Positions 35,165 to 43,948 of a DNA stretch of 64,000 bases are shown here, piece after piece. Source of the DNA: Pseudomonadota bacterium (GTDB lineage: Bacteria > Pseudomonadota > Gammaproteobacteria > Burkholderiales > SG8-39); assembly GCA_947455195.1 (NCBI GenBank), contig CANGMI010000008.1:62001-126000 (forward strand), given 5' to 3'. The notes beneath the pieces were generated by a model. It worked only from the letters and a program-made list of their open reading frames with translations. It did no database searches and was not told the origin of the DNA. Both the position numbers and the translations under genes were made by a program. Positions within the stretch are counted from its first letter, which is position 1. Every line of letters begins with the position of its first letter.

Positions 35165-36142
35165 ATGACCGACGCTCTTTCCCAGGACGAAGTCGACAGC
35201 CTGTTCAACGACGCGCCCGGTGGCATGCCAGCCACCGAAGGTCCCGACACCGAAGGCGTCAGGCCGTATGACCTCGCCAACCAGGAACGCATCGTGCGGG
35301 GGCGCATGCCCACGCTCGAGATCATCAACGAGCGGTTTGCACGCAACTGTCGGCTCGGACTCTTCAACTTCACACGCCGCGCCCCCGAGATCACGGTCGG
35401 GCAGGTGAAGGCGCTCAAGTACAGTGCCTTCCTGCGTGAGATGGTGTTGCCCGGCAACCTCAACATCATCAATCTCACCTCGCTGCGCGGAGCGGGGCTC
35501 TTCGTGTTCGAGCCTGCACTCGTGTTCGGCATCGTCGAGATGATGTTCGGCGGCGACGGCAAGATCCATTCCCGCATCGAGGGGCGAGAATTCACTGCCA
35601 CCGAATTGCGCATCGTCCAGAAACTGCTCGATATTGCTCTGGCCGAATACGCCAGCGCCTGGGCACCGGTCTTCAAGCTTGTACTCGAGTACGTGCGCTC
35701 GGAGATGCACCCTCAGTTCGTGAACGTAGCCACCCCATCCGAGGTCGTGGTGAGCAGCCGATTCGATATCGAGATCGGTCACGCCCAGGGCGCCTTGCAC
35801 ATCTGCATTCCCTATGCCTCGCTCGAACCGATTCGCGACACGCTCTTTTCGAGCACGCAGTCGAGCACCGGCCAGACCGATGGACGCTGGGTCGGCATGA
35901 TGAGCCGACAGGTCCAGACCGCCGAAGTCGACCTGGTGGCCACACTGGCCACGCGGCGCGCCACGCTGCGACAGATCATGGGCATGCGTCAGGGCGACGT
36001 CGTGCCGATCGAGATCGCGGAAAGCATCAGTGCGCATGTCGACGGGGTGCCCCTGTTCGACTGTCGCCCTGGCACCTCGAATGGTCGTTACGCCATTCAT
36101 ATCGAGCAGATCACGGGGCGACCCGACGATCTGCGTCGTTGA
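35165..36142 (+). CDS. fliM: Flagellar motor switch protein FliM
   Basis: Rotor switch protein that binds CheY-P. 325 residues. The N-terminal CheY-binding motif LSQDEVDSLFND is intact, so a chemotaxis system is expected elsewhere in the genome. The middle domain has RMPTLEIINERFARNCRLGL and GRDG-like GGDGKIHSRIEGREFTATEL. The C-terminal SpoA domain ends near SNGRYAIHIEQI. It lies between fliL and fliN. Confidence 0.97.
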   Translation: MTDALSQDEVDSLFNDAPGGMPATEGPDTEGVRPYDLANQERIVRGRMPTLEIINERFARNCRLGLFNFTRRAPEITVGQVKALKYSAFLREMVLPGNLNIINLTSLRGAGLFVFEPALVFGIVEMMFGGDGKIHSRIEGREFTATELRIVQKLLDIALAEYASAWAPVFKLVLEYVRSEMHPQFVNVATPSEVVVSSRFDIEIGHAQGALHICIPYASLEPIRDTLFSSTQSSTGQTDGRWVGMMSRQVQTAEVDLVATLATRRATLRQIMGMRQGDVVPIEIAESISAHVDGVPLFDCRPGTSNGRYAIHIEQITGRPDDLRR

Positions 36143-36161
36143 ACTGATCCCGGAGTACACC

Positions 36162-36581
36162 ATGCAGGATGATGCGGAAAAGCTGTTTGCTGACGTGAGT
36201 ACCGAAGCCATCGGTGACGGTTCAGCTACCCTGGAGAGCGCTGTGGCGACGAGCACAGGTCAGCCCCATGTCTTCCAGCAGTTCCAGACGAACAAGCCTG
36301 CCGGTGGCACGGCGGTGTCAAACGATATCGACCTCATTCTCGACATCCCGGTGAACATCACCGTTGAGCTCGGGCGGACCCGGATCGCGATCAAGAACAT
36401 CCTGCAATTGGCCCAGGGTTCGGTGGTCGAACTGGATGGTATGGCCGGCGAGCCAATGGATGTCCTCGTGAACGGGTGTCTGATCGCACAGGGCGAAGTC
36501 GTCGTCGTGAACGAGAAGTTCGGCATCCGGCTCACCGACATCGTGACACCGTCGGAACGCCTGCGTCGACTCAACCGCTAG
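36162..36581 (+). CDS. fliN: Flagellar motor switch protein FliN
   Basis: C-ring protein, 139 residues. The C-terminal SpoA domain is clear: IDLILDIPVNITVELGRTRI, ILQLAQGSVVELDGMAGEPM, then EVVVVNEKFGIRLTDIVTPS. The N-terminal 50 residues vary between species. The ATG at 36162 has GGAG six bases upstream. fliO follows after 16 bases. Confidence 0.96.
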   Translation: MQDDAEKLFADVSTEAIGDGSATLESAVATSTGQPHVFQQFQTNKPAGGTAVSNDIDLILDIPVNITVELGRTRIAIKNILQLAQGSVVELDGMAGEPMDVLVNGCLIAQGEVVVVNEKFGIRLTDIVTPSERLRRLNR

Positions 36582-36597
36582 CCAGCGAGGTACCACG

Positions 36598-37131
36598 ATG
36601 ACACCGCGCGACACGCGTGCATGCTTCGACGTGACGAACGTTCGACGAGGCGAGCCCCATCGTCGAAGACTCAGGACGATGGGCGGGCCACTTGCCGCAC
36701 GTTGTCTGACCTCACCTCGCGGTATGTCGGGCCTGCTCGCCTTGCCCCTCCTCGCGTTCGTGAGCACAAGCCTTGCCGATGACGGCGCCCCTGCCATTCC
36801 CGGCGCTGGCAATGCCCTCTTCGCTCTGGCCGTGGTCGTGCTGGTGATCTTCGGGGCTGCCTGGTTGCTCAAGCGGGTGCAGCCCGGCCGGCCCGGCGCG
36901 AACACCCTGCTGAGCGCCGTCTCGACCCTGTCACTCGGCGCCCGCGAACGCATCGCGGTCATCGAAGTGGGTGATCAGTGGCTCGTCGTGGGCGTGACGG
37001 CTCAGACCATCACACCTCTGCACACGATGCCACGTGGCGCACTGCCCCCGGGCAGCACGGCCGCTGCGACCCTGCCCTTTTCGGCCTGGCTTGCACGGGC
37101 CCGCGGAAAGTCCGATGACCTCAAGGCCTGA
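36598..37131 (+). CDS. fliO: Flagellar export gate assembly protein FliO
   Basis: Membrane protein that stabilises FliP during gate assembly. 177 residues. A first hydrophobic stretch ([16 protein letters not shown], residues ~45-60) may be a signal or helix. The main membrane helix is [19 protein letters not shown]. The FliO domain follows ([17 protein letters not shown]-type pattern, then [18 protein letters not shown]). The start at 36598 has GAGG upstream; a later ATG at 36724 is possible. fliP overlaps its end by 17 bases. Confidence 0.9.
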   Translation: MTPRDTRACFDVTNVRRGEPHRRRLRTMGGPLAARCLTSPRGMSGLLALPLLAFVSTSLADDGAPAIPGAGNALFALAVVVLVIFGAAWLLKRVQPGRPGANTLLSAVSTLSLGARERIAVIEVGDQWLVVGVTAQTITPLHTMPRGALPPGSTAAATLPFSAWLARARGKSDDLKA

Positions 37132-37987
37132 CACCGCCACGCCGGCGCGACGCGGGCCCGGCCGCACGAGCCCGGTGGACGCGGCAGCGCAGCATGCCGG
37201 CAACGTTGGCGCGCGGCCGAGGAAGGGCGTCAGGACAGCCGCCTGCCTCTCCCTCATGCTGCTCGTGCTGGCAGCCCTGGCGCTCCTGCCCGATCCTGCA
37301 CAGGCACAGACTTCGCCGATACAGGTCACGACCACACCCTCGGGCTCGGGCGGGCAGATCTGGTCGGTGCCGGTGCAGACGCTCATCTTCTTCACCGCGC
37401 TCACCTTCCTCCCGGCGGTGATCCTGATGATGACGAGTTTCACCCGCATCGTCATCGTGCTGTCGCTCCTGCGCCAGGCGCTGGGCACGCAGAGCTCGCC
37501 GCCCAATCAGGTGCTGATCGGGCTGTCGCTCTTTCTGACGCTCTTCATCATGGGCCCGGTCATCGACAAGGTCTATGTGGAGGCCTACACACCCTATGTG
37601 AACAAGAAGATCAGCTTCGATGCCGCCCTCGACGTGGCGAGCACGCCGGTCAAGACGTTCATGCTGCGCCAAACACGAAAACCCGACCTTGCGCTCTTCA
37701 TGAAACTGGGGCGTGCCGCCCCGGTACAGAACGACCTGCAGGTGCCGTTCCGGGTGCTGCTGCCCGCCTTTGTCACGAGCGAACTCAAGACCGCTTTCCA
37801 GATCGCCTTCATGGTCTTCATTCCGTTCCTCATCATCGACATGGTCGTTGCCAGCGTGCTGATGTCGATGGGGATGATGATGCTCTCGCCGGTTCTCGTC
37901 GCGATGCCCTTCAAGCTCATGCTCTTCGTCCTCGCCGACGGTTGGACACTGCTGGTGAGTTCGCTCGTGGCCTCCTTCGGCACCTGA
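37115..37987 (+). CDS. fliP: Flagellar export gate protein FliP
   Basis: Core pore subunit of the export gate. 290 residues. The N-terminal 45 residues are polar; a cleavable signal helix follows ([21 protein letters not shown]). Then come the four FliP membrane segments, including [20 protein letters not shown] and [15 protein letters not shown], and [20 protein letters not shown]. The ATG at 37115 lies inside the end of fliO, with GGAA upstream. Confidence 0.96.
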   Translation: MTSRPDTATPARRGPGRTSPVDAAAQHAGNVGARPRKGVRTAACLSLMLLVLAALALLPDPAQAQTSPIQVTTTPSGSGGQIWSVPVQTLIFFTALTFLPAVILMMTSFTRIVIVLSLLRQALGTQSSPPNQVLIGLSLFLTLFIMGPVIDKVYVEAYTPYVNKKISFDAALDVASTPVKTFMLRQTRKPDLALFMKLGRAAPVQNDLQVPFRVLLPAFVTSELKTAFQIAFMVFIPFLIIDMVVASVLMSMGMMMLSPVLVAMPFKLMLFVLADGWTLLVSSLVASFGT

Positions 37988-38000
37988 ACCGGATACCCCG

Positions 38001-38270
38001 ATGACCCCGCAGACCGTCATTACGATCGCCCAGCAGAGCCTCGGCGTGATGCTCATGGTGTCAGGCCCGCTGCTCATCGTAGCCCTGCTGGTGGGGCTGG
38101 CCGTGAGCGTATTGCAGGCAGCCACCCAGATCAACGAGAGCACCCTGTCGTTCATCCCGAAACTGCTTGCAATGCTCGCCGTGATGGTGATCGCCGGACC
38201 GTGGATGATCGCACTGCTGGTCGACTATATCCGCCGGCTCTACGAGAGCATCCCCCAGGTGATAGGCTGA
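38001..38270 (+). CDS. fliQ: Flagellar export gate protein FliQ
   Basis: Small gate subunit, 89 residues, the standard length, with two membrane helices (SLGVMLMVSGPLLIVALLVG and LAMLAVMVIAGPWMIALLVD) and the linking segment QAATQINESTLSFIPK that is conserved in the family. It lies 13 bases after fliP and six before fliR. Confidence 0.97.
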   Translation: MTPQTVITIAQQSLGVMLMVSGPLLIVALLVGLAVSVLQAATQINESTLSFIPKLLAMLAVMVIAGPWMIALLVDYIRRLYESIPQVIG

Positions 38271-38276
38271 TCTCGA

Positions 38277-39041
38277 ATGCTGGCGCTCGACGATCAGACG
38301 CTGCGCACGCTCATTGGCGGGTTCTTCTGGCCCTTCATCCGGATTCTGGCCTTCGTGGGGTCGGCGCCTGTCTTCGCCGGCAGCAACGTACCGCAGCGGC
38401 TCAAGATCGGGCTGGCCGCACTGATCGCACTCCTGGTGGCACCCGGACTGCCCGATACCTCGCGACTGGCCATCGACTCGGCCAATGGCGTGGCTACCCT
38501 CTTCTCCCAAGTACTCCTCGGACTGGCCATGGGGCTGATCCTGCGCGTGATCTTTGCCGGCGTCGAACTGGCAGGCGAGATTGCCGGCATGCAGATGGGG
38601 ATGAACTTTGCCGGCTTCTTCGACCCGACGACCCACGCCGAAGGCACGCCAGTCGGATCATGGCTCGGACTGATCGCGACACTGGCCTTCCTGTCGATCA
38701 ACGGACACCTCATGATGGTGCACGCCATTGCCGAGAGTTTCAGGGTCTTCCCGATCGGCAGTGGTCTCGTGCCGACTGCCGAGTGGTATCGCCTCTCGCA
38801 AGCGGGCGGTGAAATGTTCGCGATCGGGGTCTACGCCGCCTTGCCGGTGATGGCCACGATGCTCGTCTGCAATCTGGCGATCGGGATACTGGCCCGCATT
38901 GCACCGCAGCTGAATGTGCTCTCGATCAGCTTTCCGGTCACGATGCTCGCCGGCATGCTGATGCTCTTGAGTTCGTTGCCTGTCACCATCGACTACCTGG
39001 ATCGCGCCATGGTGCGCGCGGTGACCTTGGTCAGCCGTTGA
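38277..39041 (+). CDS. fliR: Flagellar export gate protein FliR
   Basis: Gate membrane protein, 254 residues, with six expected helices. Family features: FFWPFIRILAFVGSAPVFAG, PQRLKIGLAALIALLVAPG, and AGVELAGEIAGMQMGMNFAG with FFDPT following. It is the last gene of the flagellar island. No strong terminator was seen between it and the SRP RNA that faces it. Confidence 0.96.
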   Translation: MLALDDQTLRTLIGGFFWPFIRILAFVGSAPVFAGSNVPQRLKIGLAALIALLVAPGLPDTSRLAIDSANGVATLFSQVLLGLAMGLILRVIFAGVELAGEIAGMQMGMNFAGFFDPTTHAEGTPVGSWLGLIATLAFLSINGHLMMVHAIAESFRVFPIGSGLVPTAEWYRLSQAGGEMFAIGVYAALPVMATMLVCNLAIGILARIAPQLNVLSISFPVTMLAGMLMLLSSLPVTIDYLDRAMVRAVTLVSR

Positions 39042-39158
39042 GGGCAATCTCGACGTGGCGGGTTCGGTGTGGCCCACCCGGGGCGCAAGCGCCACAGGCG
39101 GGCACAGGTGCCGTGCGTTTGCGAGGTTCCGCCGAGGGGGAGCCTGCAGGAAAGAGGT

Positions 39159-39254
39159 GGCGAGCCTGACCCCCGGCACTTGCAGTGAGTGGCTGTGGCT
39201 GCTTCCTTCCGGACCTGACCCGATTGACCACGCTGCAATGCGGGGAGGCCCGCC
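39159..39254 (-). ncRNA. ffs: 4.5S signal recognition particle RNA
   Basis: The minus strand carries the diagnostic SRP domain IV core GGTCAGGTCCGGAAGGAAGC. The ends GGCGGGCCT and AGGCTCGCC pair (one G-U), giving a hairpin of about 96 bases, close to the usual bacterial 4.5S size. A -10-like TACACT lies eight bases before the 5' end (39262-39267 on the plus strand). It sits in the 309-base gap between fliR and parC. Exact ends are estimates. Confidence 0.92.
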
Positions 39255-39350
39255 GGGCGGAAGTGTATCAGAGGCACACCGGGTCGCACGATCCGGCACC
39301 AGCACCGAGGCGCACCGCCCCGGACGACGCTGACCTCGATCAGACCTCGA

Positions 39351-41915
39351 TCAGACCGCGGTCGAACGCGCGCGCAGCACCGGCGCAAGCATTTTCTCGG
39401 GCAGCGCCCTGCCCTTCAGGCCCCGACGGCTGACGAAGTGCTGGAAGTTGGCACCGGCAATCCGGACTTCCTTCGGCTTGCCACCACGCACCCCGGTCCC
39501 TGCCACGAACACTTCGGGCCTGGGTACGACCAGCACGCTCACCACGCGTTCGCCGCGATCGAGCTTGAGCAGAGCGACCCCGCGACCACGGGCGAGAACG
39601 CCCACCTCGGCCAGCGGAACGGCAATGAGCTTTCCTGCGCTGGACAGCACCACCACGAAGGCGCCCTCGGTCGGTTCGAAAACGATCGGTGACAGCGGCT
39701 CTTCGTCCTCGCGTACGGTCATGAAGTCGCGTCCGGCACGCCGGTTGGACACCATGTCGCCGATGCGCGACACAAATCCGTAGCCACCCGAACTGAGCAT
39801 GAGGAGCGGTACCTCGGCGCGCCCGGCGGCACAGTGGAGAATGCGTGCCCCGTCCTGCACTTCGACCAGCGCCGACACCGGCGCCCCATCGCCCCGCGCA
39901 GGCGGCAATTCGCCCGCCTGGGTGGTGTAGGCCCGCCCACGCGAATCGAGGAATACGACTGGGTCAACGGTACGGCATTCGATGGCAACATGGAGCGCAT
40001 CGCCCTCCTTGAAGCTCAAGGTGCTCGTGTCGATGCCATGCCCCTGCCGACCGCGGATCCAGCCCTTCTGCGAGAAGATCACGGTGAGCGGGTCATCGAC
40101 CACCGGCACGTCGACCTCGGCACGCTCGGCCGCCTCGATACGGGTACGCCGTGGATCACCATGCGCCTTCACATCGGCTTCGATCTCGCTCACGACCAGA
40201 TCGGCCAGCGCCTCGTGGCTGCCCAGAATCTTTTCCAGCGCTGCCTGCTCGGCACGGCGCTCGGCCAGTTCCTGCTCGATGCGGATGTGCTCCAGACGCG
40301 CGAGCATGCGCAGGCGCATGTCCAGGATGTCATCGGCTTGCCGCTCGCTCAGACCAAAAGCTGTCATCAAGTCAGTGCGCGGATCCTCGGCTGCCCGGAT
40401 GATGCGGATGACCTCGTCGACATTGAGCAGCACCAGCATGCGCCCTTCGAGCACATGGATGCGATCGAGCACGCGCTCGAGCTGATGCCGGGTCCGGCGG
40501 GTCACCGTCGCAAAACGGAACTGAATCCACTCGGCCAGAATGACCTTCAGATTCTTGCCGGTCGGCCGTCCGTCGAGCCCCACCAGCACCATGTTGAGCG
40601 AGACATTGGTCTCCATGCTGGTGCGCGCGAGGAGCAGCCGCACGAACTCGTCAGGATCGGTGCGAGACGACTTGGGCTCGAACACGAGACGCACCGGATG
40701 CTGACGGTCGGACTCGTCGCGCGCCCGATCGAGCATCGAGAGCATCAACTGCCGCTCGCGCTGCTGCTCGGGCGAAATCGACTTTCGTCCAGCCTTGGGC
40801 TTGGGATCGGCCAGCGCATCGATCTCCTCGAGCACCTTGCGCGACGACGTCCCGGGGGGCAGCTCATGGACCACCAGCTGCCACTGGCCACGTGCAAGAC
40901 GCTCGAAGGTCCAGCGGGCGCGTACCCGAACCGAGCCACGGCCGGCGGTGTACGCATCGCGCAGTTCTTCACGCGTGGACGTGATCTGGCCTCCGCCCGG
41001 AAAATCCGGCCCCTTCACATGGCGCATCAACTGGGCGATCGAGGCGTCGGGATTGCGGATGAGCGCAATCGCCGCGGCCGCCACTTCGTTGAGGTTGTGG
41101 CTCGGAATCTCGGTCGCCATGCCAACAGCGATACCCGAGGCGCCGTTGAGGAGCAGCACCGGCAGGCGGCCCGGCAGCACGGCCGGCTCTTCGGTCGACC
41201 CATCGTAGTTGGCGACGTAGTCGGTGGTACCGGCATCGAGCTCGCTCAGGAGCACATCGGCAAACCGGGTGAGACGCGCTTCGGTGTAGCGCATGGCAGC
41301 CGGTTCATCGCCATCGCGCGAGCCGAAGTTGCCCTCGCCGTCGATGAGCGGGTAGCGCAGGGTAAACGATTGTGCGAGGCGCACCAGCGCGTCGTACACC
41401 GAGGCATCGCCGTGCGGATGGTACTTTCCGAGCACATCACCGACGACACGCGCCGACTTCTTGCGTGGCGTCCCCGCCCGCGCGCTCATCTCCCACATGG
41501 CGTAGAGGATGCGCGCCTGTACCGGCTTCTGGCCGTCGCCCACACGCGGCAAGGCGCGATCCTTCACGGTCGCAATCGCGTACTGCAGCCACTGCGCCGA
41601 GGCGTAGCGACCCAGCGGCAAGTCACCTTCGATGGGGGCATCCGGCGGTACCGGTGCACCACCGCCCGACCCGGTACCTGCCATCGGCGGCAGGTCAGAC
41701 ACAGAGCCCGGCCCGGCAGCCGGGATGGCACCCGACAGGTCAGGTGCCGCAGCGGCAGCGGGTGCATCAGAGGCCGACAGGTCAGGCACTGTCACGTCAG
41801 CGGCTCGCTCGTCATCCCCCGCGCCGGTTGCCCGCACGTTCGCCGCACCAGACTCGCTGCCTGCAGCATCGATGGAAGGCAGCGGTTCACCAAACAGATC
41901 CTTCTGCTCAGCCAT
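39351..41915 (-). CDS. parC: DNA topoisomerase IV subunit A, ParC
   Basis: Breakage-rejoining subunit that decatenates daughter chromosomes. 854 residues. Conserved motifs include RALPRVGDGQKPVQARILYA, GKYHPHGDASVYDALVRLAQ and the catalytic Tyr210 in AAMRYTEARL. The first ~97 residues are an acidic Ala/Pro/Gly-rich stretch, much longer than the ~30 residues usually found there. The C-terminal beta-pinwheel is present. It follows parE by 17 bases. Confidence 0.96.
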   Translation of the reverse strand: MAEQKDLFGEPLPSIDAAGSESGAANVRATGAGDDERAADVTVPDLSASDAPAAAAAPDLSGAIPAAGPGSVSDLPPMAGTGSGGGAPVPPDAPIEGDLPLGRYASAQWLQYAIATVKDRALPRVGDGQKPVQARILYAMWEMSARAGTPRKKSARVVGDVLGKYHPHGDASVYDALVRLAQSFTLRYPLIDGEGNFGSRDGDEPAAMRYTEARLTRFADVLLSELDAGTTDYVANYDGSTEEPAVLPGRLPVLLLNGASGIAVGMATEIPSHNLNEVAAAAIALIRNPDASIAQLMRHVKGPDFPGGGQITSTREELRDAYTAGRGSVRVRARWTFERLARGQWQLVVHELPPGTSSRKVLEEIDALADPKPKAGRKSISPEQQRERQLMLSMLDRARDESDRQHPVRLVFEPKSSRTDPDEFVRLLLARTSMETNVSLNMVLVGLDGRPTGKNLKVILAEWIQFRFATVTRRTRHQLERVLDRIHVLEGRMLVLLNVDEVIRIIRAAEDPRTDLMTAFGLSERQADDILDMRLRMLARLEHIRIEQELAERRAEQAALEKILGSHEALADLVVSEIEADVKAHGDPRRTRIEAAERAEVDVPVVDDPLTVIFSQKGWIRGRQGHGIDTSTLSFKEGDALHVAIECRTVDPVVFLDSRGRAYTTQAGELPPARGDGAPVSALVEVQDGARILHCAAGRAEVPLLMLSSGGYGFVSRIGDMVSNRRAGRDFMTVREDEEPLSPIVFEPTEGAFVVVLSSAGKLIAVPLAEVGVLARGRGVALLKLDRGERVVSVLVVPRPEVFVAGTGVRGGKPKEVRIAGANFQHFVSRRGLKGRALPEKMLAPVLRARSTAV

Positions 41916-41932
41916 GCGCGTTCACTCGAGGG

Positions 41933-43924
41933 TCAACTGATGTCGGCATCGACGAGGTTCCCCCAGGTTTCCATCCAGTCGCGGCGCGCATGCGCATTCT
42001 CGCGTCCCATCATCATGTTGAAGGTGCTCTCGTCACTGCCGAGCGAACTTGCATCGAAACGCACCTGAAGCATGCGTCGGGTGTCGGGATTGAGCGTCGT
42101 TTCCCACAACTGCTCAGGGCTCATCTCACCGAGGCCCTTGAATCGGCTGACTGCCCAGGTTCCCTCGCGCAGTCCCTCGTCGCGAAGCTTCGCTTCCATC
42201 GACTCCAGTTCCTGCGCATCGAGCGCATAGAGCTTGCGCGCAGGGCGCCCCTTGCCACCGGCAGGCACATCGATCCGAAAGAGGGGCGGCTGTGCCACGT
42301 GCACATGGCCATTGGCGATGAGTTGCGGAAAGTGCCTGAAGAAGAGCGCGAGCAGCAGCACCTGGATATGCGAGCCATCGACGTCAGCGTCGGCAAGGAT
42401 GTTGATGCGGGTATAGCGCAGCCCCGACAGATCGACCTTGCCACCCGCCTTGTGGTGATCAACACCGATGGCGAGCGCGATGGCCTCGATTTCCTTGTTG
42501 GCGTAAAGCGTGTCGGGGTCATCCTGCCAGGTGTTCTTCGGTTTGCCCTTCAAGGGCAACACCGCCTGGAATTCCTTGTCGCGGGCCTGCTTGGCAGATC
42601 CCCCCGCAGAATCGCCCTCGACGATGAAGAGCTCGTTGCGATCGGGATCGTCGGAGGCACAGTCGGTGAGCTTGCCCGGCAGTACTGCCACCCCCGAGGC
42701 CTTGCGCCGCTCGACCTTCTGCGCGGCACGGGTTCGCGACATGGCCTGACGGATCACCAGTTCGGCGATACGCCGCCCCTCTTCCACGTGCTGGGAGAGC
42801 CACAGCTCGAAGGGATCGCGCACCATCTGCGCCACGAGCTTCACCGCATCGCGCGAGATCAGTTCGTTCTTCACCTGGCCCTTGAACTGAGGATCGAGCA
42901 TCTTGACTGCCAGCACCCAGGAGGCGCGCGACCAGACATCGTCGGGCACCAGCTTCAGGCCCCGCTGACCCATCGCGTGATGGTCGATGAAGTTGCGCAA
43001 GGCGGTAAAGACGCCCTCGCGCAGCCCCGCGGCATGCGTCCCGCCATGACGGGTCGGAATCATGTTGACGTAGGACTCGGTGACCGGATCACCCTCGGCC
43101 ACCCACGCAATCGCCCACAAGGCGCCCTCGCCTTCGGCAAAGCTGTCGCCCTCGGTCTGCGCGGTCACGTAGCGCTCGCCAATGAAGGACGAGGCCACGG
43201 GCTCGAGTGCCTCGATGGCGGTGGCAAAGTAGCCGGCAATTCCCTCCGGGAAGTGCCAGGTGGTTTCCTCGAACTTGCCACTCCGCTCGATCTTCAGCGT
43301 GAAGCGCACGCCCGGCAGCAGCATGGCCTTGGCGCGCATCAGCGCCGCGATGTCGCCAGCCACGATCTTCGGTGAGTCGAAGTATCGGCCATCGGGCCAG
43401 AAACGCAGCCGGGTACCGGTCTCGCGAGCGCCGACCATGCCGATCTTCTGCAGCGGTTCCGCGAGTTTTCCGTTGTCGGCAAATACCAGACGGTATCGGC
43501 CACCCTCGCGCTTGACCTCAACCTCGAGCCGCCGGGCAAGCGCATTGGTGACACAGACGCCCACCCCGTGGAGGCCGCCCGCGATCCGGTAGGCGGCGTC
43601 CTTGTCGGTCTTGCGGAACTTGCCCCCGGAGTGCAGCGTGGTGAAGATCACCTGTACCGCCGGCACCTTCTTCTGGGGGTGAAGATCGACCGGAATGCCC
43701 CGGCCGTCATCTTCCACCGACGCCGAGCCGTCCTCGTAGAGGGTCACCGTGACCTGGGTAGCAAATCCGGCGAGGCCCTCGTCCGAGGCGTTGTCGATCG
43801 TCTCGACCAGGGCGTGATTCGGATTGACCGGGTCGGTGTACATCCCCGGCCGATGCAGGATCGGCGCGAGGTCCTCCAGGATTTCGATGTCTTCAGCGTT
43901 GTACGTCTGCTTGATCTTGGCCAT
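41933..43924 (-). CDS. parE: DNA topoisomerase IV subunit B, ParE
   Basis: ATPase subunit of topoisomerase IV. 663 residues. The GHKL site is seen at VETIDNASDEGLAGFATQVT, with VEDDGRGIPVDLH, LHSGGKF and HGVGVCVTNAL. The Toprim region has FIVEGDSAGGSAKQARDKEF and DADVDGSHIQVLLL. It lies 24 bases after pnp and 17 before parC, so the three may be transcribed together. Confidence 0.97.
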   Translation of the reverse strand: MAKIKQTYNAEDIEILEDLAPILHRPGMYTDPVNPNHALVETIDNASDEGLAGFATQVTVTLYEDGSASVEDDGRGIPVDLHPQKKVPAVQVIFTTLHSGGKFRKTDKDAAYRIAGGLHGVGVCVTNALARRLEVEVKREGGRYRLVFADNGKLAEPLQKIGMVGARETGTRLRFWPDGRYFDSPKIVAGDIAALMRAKAMLLPGVRFTLKIERSGKFEETTWHFPEGIAGYFATAIEALEPVASSFIGERYVTAQTEGDSFAEGEGALWAIAWVAEGDPVTESYVNMIPTRHGGTHAAGLREGVFTALRNFIDHHAMGQRGLKLVPDDVWSRASWVLAVKMLDPQFKGQVKNELISRDAVKLVAQMVRDPFELWLSQHVEEGRRIAELVIRQAMSRTRAAQKVERRKASGVAVLPGKLTDCASDDPDRNELFIVEGDSAGGSAKQARDKEFQAVLPLKGKPKNTWQDDPDTLYANKEIEAIALAIGVDHHKAGGKVDLSGLRYTRINILADADVDGSHIQVLLLALFFRHFPQLIANGHVHVAQPPLFRIDVPAGGKGRPARKLYALDAQELESMEAKLRDEGLREGTWAVSRFKGLGEMSPEQLWETTLNPDTRRMLQVRFDASSLGSDESTFNMMMGRENAHARRDWMETWGNLVDADIS

Positions 43925-43948
43925 CGATGTCCGCGGGGTACTGCGTGA

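Noticed and set aside
39834-42068. 744-codon open frame on the plus strand
   Set aside because: Antisense to parC, whose catalytic motifs are complete. The reverse frame shows no domain.
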